From assembly GCA_001593875.1 (NCBI GenBank), contig LUCA01000016.1, forward strand, positions 1 through 9,620: a stretch of 9,620 nt of DNA, given 5' to 3'. The notes beneath the pieces were generated by a model that made no database searches, was not told the origin of the DNA, and saw only the letters and a program-made list of their open reading frames with translations. Position 1 is the first letter of the stretch, and each line of letters opens with the position of its first letter. The translations under genes and the position numbers were made by a program. This stretch comes from Candidatus Bathyarchaeota archaeon B23 (GTDB taxonomy: Archaea > Thermoproteota > Bathyarchaeia > TCS64 > B23). This document shows, in pieces, positions 5,397-9,620 of the stretch.

Positions 5397-6848
5397 TTAG
5401 CCCTGGGGGCAGTGCCCATAGACTATCTCTAGGGCTTTCACCAGCGCCCTGGCGGCGACTCGGGCGTGCTCCTCGATGAAGTCTCCCTCCTCGTCGAGGG
5501 TTCCCAGGCCTGGGGCGATGAAGATGTTTCCGCTGTAGATGGTGGCTGGGCGGACGCCCATCTCGGCCATGGCCTCCATGATGAGGTTGGTTCCGGCGAA
5601 GAGGTCCTCAGCTGAGAAGAGGGGGAGGCCCCGTCGATCATCGCTCCAGGTCTTCTCGTAGTTCACCTCGGTGCCCCCCATGGCGTAGGACCTCGTTATG
5701 GTGAGGCCCTCCCTCAGCCACTCGGGCTCCAGCATCCTGAACTCCTCCTCGACGACTCGGTGCATCTCGTCGATGGGCCTCCTCACCCTCTCGGGTTCAT
5801 CCCTCAAAACCCTCAGGACGGCGGTCATCCCCACGACGGCGTCCCTCCCGGGGTCGCAGAGGGAGAAGAGGGCCTTACTATGCGACGAGACACCTCCGAA
5901 CCGCTCCCCGCCCAGGCCCAGGCTCCTCCGGATCGGGTTCATCACCTCCTCCAGGCCGACGATGAGGCCGCTGGTCGGCGCCCTCACCACCTTATCCATG
6001 CTCCACATCATCACGTGGGCCCCCACATCCTGGGGGTGGTAGCCGAAGCTGGGGACCCCGCTGGCGCAGTCGACGACGTAGGGTATGTCATACTCCTCGG
6101 CCAGCCCGCCCATCAACCTCTTCAACCTCGGAGCCCCATCCTCATCCTCCTCCCCATATCCATACCCTGGGGTGTCGTAGCCGATGCTCTCTATGCCGAC
6201 GAGATAGGGGGCATGCCTCTCAGCCGTCAGCCTCATACGTCGGATCGAGGGCTCAGCCTCGACGCCGGTGAGGAGGGGGACGACGCTGTACTTGATGCCG
6301 TGGCACTCGTAGCGGGCTCCGGCGAGGCGGACGAAGAGGGCGTCCAGGTTGTGGAGGCTCTTCCCCTCCACCGCCATCTCCCCGCCGGTGGAGCTCCTAT
6401 CGGCGTAGAGGGCCTTATACCTCGGCGGATAGGGTCGGCCATAGCCGGCCATGAACTCATAGTCCTCGCCGTAGGGGGCGATGAACCTCCCCCTGTAGGC
6501 CTCACCCCTCCTCATCGTCGGCGGGGCGAAGAGGACCTCGAAGACGACCCTCAGGGCTGCTTCACAGGTGTTGGTGGCCGCCGCATCATATTCGTCGCCG
6601 AAGAGGTCCTTGACGACGCATCTAAGCTCATCCTCCACCCTCCTCATCGGCAGAACCGGAGCCCTATTCGCCTCCTCTATAGCCTCCAAGACGTATCGGG
6701 GCAGAGGCCCAGGGCAGGAGGAGCTGCCGGGGTATAGGCCCACTCGGCCTCTTAGGTCGCCGACGAGCTCCTCCCCAACCCTCCTCGCCTCAGATAGGAT
6801 CTCGAGGCGGCTCTCCCACAGCCTCTGATACCACTCGAAGCGATACAT
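5397..6848 (-). CDS. Uncharacterised PLP-dependent enzyme, SelA-like fold type I
   Basis: This is a 483-residue protein of the aspartate-aminotransferase fold (fold type I). Landmarks: an N-terminal helical arm (1-35), Y-P-G-S-S-S-C-P-G-P (39-48), the phosphate-binding-type A-A-T-N-T-C-E-A-A (89-97), and V-V-D260-C-A-S-G, whose Asp should contact the pyridine nitrogen. M-W-S-M-D-K286-V-V-R-A-P-T-S-G-L-I-V-G follows, where Lys286 should form the Schiff base. This last motif closely resembles the S-x-D-K-x-x-x-x-P-x-x-G-I-I-x-G of SelA (selenocysteine synthase) and its relatives, which act as lyases or transferases. The protein is longer than SelA-like archaeal proteins of the MJ0158 type and has an acidic, Gly/Tyr-rich insert (about 223-240). 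I cannot name the substrate. It follows korB by 42 nt on the same strand. The ATG has no Shine-Dalgarno; a TATA-like box 30 bp upstream suggests a leaderless transcript. The stop is TAA. Confidence 0.9.
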   Translation of the reverse strand: MYRFEWYQRLWESRLEILSEARRVGEELVGDLRGRVGLYPGSSSCPGPLPRYVLEAIEEANRAPVLPMRRVEDELRCVVKDLFGDEYDAAATNTCEAALRVVFEVLFAPPTMRRGEAYRGRFIAPYGEDYEFMAGYGRPYPPRYKALYADRSSTGGEMAVEGKSLHNLDALFVRLAGARYECHGIKYSVVPLLTGVEAEPSIRRMRLTAERHAPYLVGIESIGYDTPGYGYGEEDEDGAPRLKRLMGGLAEEYDIPYVVDCASGVPSFGYHPQDVGAHVMMWSMDKVVRAPTSGLIVGLEEVMNPIRRSLGLGGERFGGVSSHSKALFSLCDPGRDAVVGMTAVLRVLRDEPERVRRPIDEMHRVVEEEFRMLEPEWLREGLTITRSYAMGGTEVNYEKTWSDDRRGLPLFSAEDLFAGTNLIMEAMAEMGVRPATIYSGNIFIAPGLGTLDEEGDFIEEHARVAARALVKALEIVYGHCPQG

Positions 6849-6873
6849 CTCGAAGGGGAGTAAGGGGGTGTGG

Positions 6874-6882
6874 GGATATTAC
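6874..6882 (-). promoter_or_regulatory. TATA-like box for the PLP enzyme gene
   Basis: The minus strand reads GTAATATCC, centred 30 bp before the first base of the ATG at 6848, in the 42-bp gap after korB. This spacing predicts a start at or just before the ATG, and the lack of a Shine-Dalgarno agrees. The gene may therefore be transcribed independently of korAB. Confidence 0.4.
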
Positions 6883-6890
6883 TCTGCTGG

Positions 6891-7748
6891 TTAGGAGAGC
6901 TCCTCTAGGAGGGGTGTCAGGTCAGCCTTCTCCAGGGGCTGGAGAGCCAGGGGCCCCTCCCGGAGGGGTGGGAAATGCTCCCTGTAGGGGGGCCTCTCCA
7001 CCCGGTAGAGTATCCCTATCGGTATGCGGTCGCCCCACTCCACCGCCTTCCTATAGGCCCCCTCCAGGTCGCCGGGGTCGTGGCCCTCCTCCTCCAGCTT
7101 GTAGACCCTCTCCCGATACCACTCATAGGTGTTCACCCTATTCCAGACCATGCAGGGCTGTAAGACGTCGATGAGGGCGAAGCCCCTATGCCTCATGGCC
7201 TCCTTCAACAGCATCGTGAGGTGCCTCACATCCCCGGCGAAGCCTCGGGCTATGAAGGAGGCCCTACTGGCGAGGGCGTGGAGCAGCGGGTTGATGGGCT
7301 GCTCATAGGAGCCTCGGGGTGTGGAGCGGGTTCTGAAGCCCAGCTCGCTCGTCGGCGAGGTCTGACCCGTTGTGAGGGCGTAGACGAGGTTGTTGTGGAC
7401 GATGTACTTTATGTCGACGTTCCTCCTCGCCGTGTGGCTTAAGTGCCCTATCCCTATGCTGTAGGCGTCGCCGTCGCCGGCGAAGCCCAGAACCGTCAAC
7501 CCATGGTTGGCGAGCTTTATGGCCGTGGCGACGGGGAGCACACGGCCGTGGAGGACGTGGATGCCGTTGACGTTGATGTAGTTCGTCATCCGCCCATGAC
7601 AGCCGATGCCGGTGACGGCCACCACCTCCTCCCGCCTTAGGCCCAGCTCCACTATGGCCCTCTTGACGGCCGTGAGGATGGCGAAGTTCCCGCAGCCCGG
7701 ACACCACGTGATCTTGGCCGGGGTCGACAACTCCTCCATCGTCGTCAT
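6891..7748 (-). CDS. korB: 2-oxoacid:ferredoxin oxidoreductase, beta subunit
   Basis: This is the thiamine-diphosphate and iron-sulfur subunit of a 2-oxoacid:ferredoxin oxidoreductase, which decarboxylates a 2-oxoacid to the acyl-CoA and passes two electrons to ferredoxin in the cytosol. The 285-residue product has W-C16-P-G-C19-G-N near the N-terminus, Cys50 in G-I-G-C-H-G and Cys199 in L-Q-P-C-M, the four expected ligands of one [4Fe-4S] cluster. The ThDP motif starts at G91-D-G-D and ends at N119-N120. The V-N-T-Y-E-W-Y-R-E-R-V-Y-K-L stretch (205-218) is typical of the 2-oxoglutarate/2-oxoacid (Kor) branch rather than classical pyruvate enzymes. The ATG overlaps the korA stop (ATGA) and is preceded by a strong Shine-Dalgarno. 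No ferredoxin-like delta subunit is encoded beside it, as in the two-subunit crenarchaeal enzymes. Confidence 0.95.
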   Translation of the reverse strand: MTTMEELSTPAKITWCPGCGNFAILTAVKRAIVELGLRREEVVAVTGIGCHGRMTNYINVNGIHVLHGRVLPVATAIKLANHGLTVLGFAGDGDAYSIGIGHLSHTARRNVDIKYIVHNNLVYALTTGQTSPTSELGFRTRSTPRGSYEQPINPLLHALASRASFIARGFAGDVRHLTMLLKEAMRHRGFALIDVLQPCMVWNRVNTYEWYRERVYKLEEEGHDPGDLEGAYRKAVEWGDRIPIGILYRVERPPYREHFPPLREGPLALQPLEKADLTPLLEELS

Positions 7749-9496
7749 CCCAACACCTCCTTGACGGCCTCGTAGATCTCACCGGGGTTTACGGGGCGTC
7801 CATCATACCTCAGCAGCCTGTGTTTGAAGACGTAGCCGATGTGAAGCCCTATGAGGGAGCCGAGTTGAGCCGTCTTGTTCATCTCCACCAGCAGCTTGGG
7901 CTCATCGCCGCTCAGCAGCCTCTCCATCGCCCCCCTGGGGAAGGGTTCCAGGTAGACCGGTTGGATGAACCTCGCCTCGATGCCCCCTCTCCTCAGCAGC
8001 TTCAGGGCCTCCAGGGCAGGCCCCTTCGTCGAGCCCCAGCCGACTATCGAAACCTCAGCCTCCTCCTCGCCGTAGACCCTCACGGGGTTGAGCCCTTCGA
8101 TCTCCCCCCTCAGGGCCTCCAGCTTCCTGAAGCGCTTATCCATCATCGCCTTCACCATCTCGGGTTCGGTGGTCGCATACCCGTACTCATCATGCTCGTT
8201 GGTGTTGGCCAGCATCGTCGCCCCCCCTACGCCGGGTAGGATCCTCGGGGAGATGCCGCTCTCCGTCAGCCTATAGCGTCGATACTCCTCCTCGCCGGGC
8301 CACTCGGTGAGGAGGTCGCCGCGGTCTACGGCGACCCTGGAGGGGTCGAAGGGGCTCGTCGACTTGTGGCTCTCGGCGAGGTATTTGTCAGCCAGTATGA
8401 TGACGGGCACCTGGTATCGCTCGGCGAGGTTGAAGGCCTCCATGGTGAGGTAGAAGCACTCGTCGACGTCGCCTGGGGCCACCACAACCCTCGGGAACTC
8501 CCCCTGGGAGGCGTGGAGGGTGAAGAGGAGGTCCCCCTGGGAGGTGTAGGTGGCCATCCCCGTGCTGGGTCCAGGCCTCTGGTTGAGGACTAGGACTAGG
8601 GGGGTCTCCGTCATCGCCGCCAGGCCGAGGGCCTCGGTCATGAGGCAGAAGCCTCCACCCGAGGTGGCCGTCATCGCCCTGACGCCGGCGTAGGCGGCTC
8701 CGACGACCATGTTTATCGCCGCGATCTCGCTCTCAGCCTGTAGGACGACCATCCCGGCCTCCTCGTCGTGGGCGGCCAGGTAGTGGAGGATGGGCGTCGC
8801 CGGCGTCATGGGATAGGCGGCGTAGAAGCGGCATCCGGCCCCTATGGCTCCGAGGGCGACGGCCTCATTCCCCGTCACCATTATCCTCGCCTTGGGGCTT
8901 CTAGAGGGCTCAACTCGAACTTCGAGGGCCTCGAAGTTGTCCTCGGCGTATTCGTATCCCCTCTCGACGGCTCTGAGATTCATCTCTATGATCCTCTCCC
9001 TACCCCTGAAGGCGTCCCTGATGACGCCCCTCATCGGCTCCAGGTCGAAGCCCACCAGCGAGAGGGCCACGCCCAAGGCGACGGTGTTCCTCACAACCCT
9101 AGGTCCACCCATCTCTTCGACGACGCCGGTCAGCGGCGTCGGACAGGCCCTTACGCCCCCCCTGAGATCCTCAGGCTTCAGCCTCGACTCCTCGTCGTAG
9201 ATGACGGCCCCTCCCCCGTAGACCTCGTGGATGTGCAGCCTCACCGTCTCGTCGTCGAGGGCTATGAGGAGGTCGACGCCGTCGCCCTGGCTGTGGACCT
9301 CCGTCTCCGAGGCCCTGAGGATGTAGAAGTTGTGGCCCCCCCTTATGAGGGAGGGGTAGTCGTTGGCGCCGAAGATGTGGAGGCCTCCCCTCATCAGCGC
9401 CCTGCCGAGGAGGAAGCCGCTCCGCATGATCCCCTGCCCGGCTTCCCCGCCGATGAGGAAAGAAACCGTGTCGTCTCTGAGGCCGATGCAGACCAT
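7745..9496 (-). CDS. korA: 2-oxoacid:ferredoxin oxidoreductase, fused gamma-alpha subunit
   Basis: This is the large subunit of the two-subunit oxidoreductase, partner of korB, 583 residues. The N-terminal gamma domain (about 10-185) starts S-F-L-I-G-G-E-A-G-Q-G and contains N-D-Y-P-S-L-I-R-G-G-H-N (45-56), both family hallmarks. After a linker, the alpha domain (about 203-390) carries Y228-P-M-T-P-A-T-P, the YPITP-type motif of 2-oxoacid/2-oxoglutarate enzymes with fused gamma-alpha chains. It is followed by Q-A-E-S-E-I-A-A-I-N (253-262), whose acidic residues contact the cofactor in the family. The C-terminal domain (about 470-583) is the usual transketolase-C-like part. Substrate (2-oxoglutarate, pyruvate or broad) cannot be fixed from this. 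The ATG at 9496 has only a weak GGGGA before it. TATA-like sequences lie at 9540-9531 and 9531-9521. Confidence 0.95.
   Translation of the reverse strand: MVCIGLRDDTVSFLIGGEAGQGIMRSGFLLGRALMRGGLHIFGANDYPSLIRGGHNFYILRASETEVHSQGDGVDLLIALDDETVRLHIHEVYGGGAVIYDEESRLKPEDLRGGVRACPTPLTGVVEEMGGPRVVRNTVALGVALSLVGFDLEPMRGVIRDAFRGRERIIEMNLRAVERGYEYAEDNFEALEVRVEPSRSPKARIMVTGNEAVALGAIGAGCRFYAAYPMTPATPILHYLAAHDEEAGMVVLQAESEIAAINMVVGAAYAGVRAMTATSGGGFCLMTEALGLAAMTETPLVLVLNQRPGPSTGMATYTSQGDLLFTLHASQGEFPRVVVAPGDVDECFYLTMEAFNLAERYQVPVIILADKYLAESHKSTSPFDPSRVAVDRGDLLTEWPGEEEYRRYRLTESGISPRILPGVGGATMLANTNEHDEYGYATTEPEMVKAMMDKRFRKLEALRGEIEGLNPVRVYGEEEAEVSIVGWGSTKGPALEALKLLRRGGIEARFIQPVYLEPFPRGAMERLLSGDEPKLLVEMNKTAQLGSLIGLHIGYVFKHRLLRYDGRPVNPGEIYEAVKEVLG
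7754..7762 (-). promoter_or_regulatory. Shine-Dalgarno of korB inside the end of korA
   Basis: The minus strand reads AAGGAGGTG, then five bases, then ATG. It lies within the last codons of korA and allows translational coupling or independent initiation at the ATGA overlap. It selects the ATG at 7748 over the one three codons later. Confidence 0.75.
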
Positions 9497-9520
9497 TCCC
9501 CGTGCCTAATACCCCTATTT

Positions 9521-9541
9521 AACCCTTATACCTTTAAAAAC
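9521..9541. promoter_or_regulatory. AT-rich divergent promoter between korA and the right-edge gene
   Basis: This is the most AT-rich spot in the window. On the minus strand TTTTTAAAGG (9540-9531) or GTATAAGGG (9531-9523) could be the korA TATA box, predicting initiation near 9508-9500 and a very short leader. On the plus strand CTTTAAAAAC (9532-9541) would place initiation near 9563, just before the putative right-edge gene. A shared, closely packed divergent promoter is likely. Confidence 0.5.
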
Positions 9542-9581
9542 CGATCTCCCCATCGTCGTAGATCTCGAGGTGAGATTCAGG

Positions 9582-9620
9582 TTGCCCCTGGTGGTCCTCG
9601 ATCACGGGTCATCGGCTTAC
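9582..9620 (+). CDS. Start of a divergent gene cut by the window edge
   Basis: A plus-strand frame stays open to the edge and has upstream signals. GAGGTGA (9567-9573) could be a Shine-Dalgarno eight bases before TTG 9582, which would begin M-P-L-V-V-L-D-H-G-S-S-A-Y. Alternatively the GTG at 9570 starts the protein four codons earlier. A TATA-like CTTTAAAAAC lies at 9532-9541. A hydrophobic strand followed by D-H-G-S is reminiscent of several enzyme families but far too short to name. All three minus frames over this end are soon stopped. Confidence 0.35.
   Translation, partial: MPLVVLDHGSSAY

Noticed and set aside
5760..6737. A 325-codon open frame on the plus strand opposite the PLP gene
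   Set aside because: It runs antisense to a well-supported enzyme, its product is a low-complexity mix rich in His, Pro, Gly and Asp, and long antisense frames are expected from the G+C-rich codon use.
1..9620. CRISPR array, insertion sequence, integrase or phage genes
   Set aside because: I saw no regularly spaced direct repeats, no transposase or integrase motifs and no target-site duplications; gene content is housekeeping.

Overview
The window looks archaeal. It carries an archaeal-type DnaG (TOPRIM protein with the archaeal N-terminal domain), an archaeal/eukaryal-type tyrosyl-tRNA synthetase, a two-subunit ferredoxin-dependent 2-oxoacid oxidoreductase, and Shine-Dalgarno sequences of the long archaeal form (GGAGGTGATC before dnaG, AAGGAGGTG before korB). 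TATA-like boxes sit about 27-30 nt before several start codons. The DNA is G+C rich (about 60% by eye). Arginine is written mostly as AGG, and TTG starts are common, which suggests a thermophilic or G+C-rich archaeon. A TACK-side lineage is possible, but I cannot place it more precisely.

Layout from left to right. Positions 1-137 hold no gene I recognise, only G+C-rich inverted repeats. A membrane site-2 protease (minus strand, 138-977) diverges from a predicted nucleotidyltransferase with a C-terminal helix-turn-helix-like segment (plus, 1031-1708). The latter converges on dnaG (minus, 1700-2815) with a 9-bp overlap of the two 3' ends. A 217-bp divergent intergenic region separates dnaG from a class I, bacterial-type glyceraldehyde-3-phosphate dehydrogenase (plus, 3033-4043). 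That gene converges on tyrS (minus, 4045-5127) with a single base between the stops. A 269-bp intergenic region follows, filled with strong inverted repeats. Then on the minus strand come a SelA-like PLP enzyme of unknown function (5397-6848) and, upstream of it in transcription order, korB (6891-7748) and korA (7745-9496), which overlap by ATGA. At the right edge a divergent plus-strand gene seems to begin.

The genes are mostly housekeeping: central carbon metabolism (GAPDH, 2-oxoacid:ferredoxin oxidoreductase), translation (TyrRS), RNA/DNA processing (DnaG) and membrane proteolysis. korA-korB is a clear operon. The PLP gene lies 42 nt downstream and may be read from that operon or from its own promoter. 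I see no defence island, CRISPR, transposon or integrase. The most unusual material is the class I GAPDH in an archaeal setting, the uncharacterised PLP enzyme, and two intergenic regions with organised secondary-structure potential. One of these lies in the dnaG leader and has four segments that can pair 1:2, 2:3 or 3:4. The other, between the PLP gene and tyrS, forms two adjacent nested hairpins with interchangeable arms.
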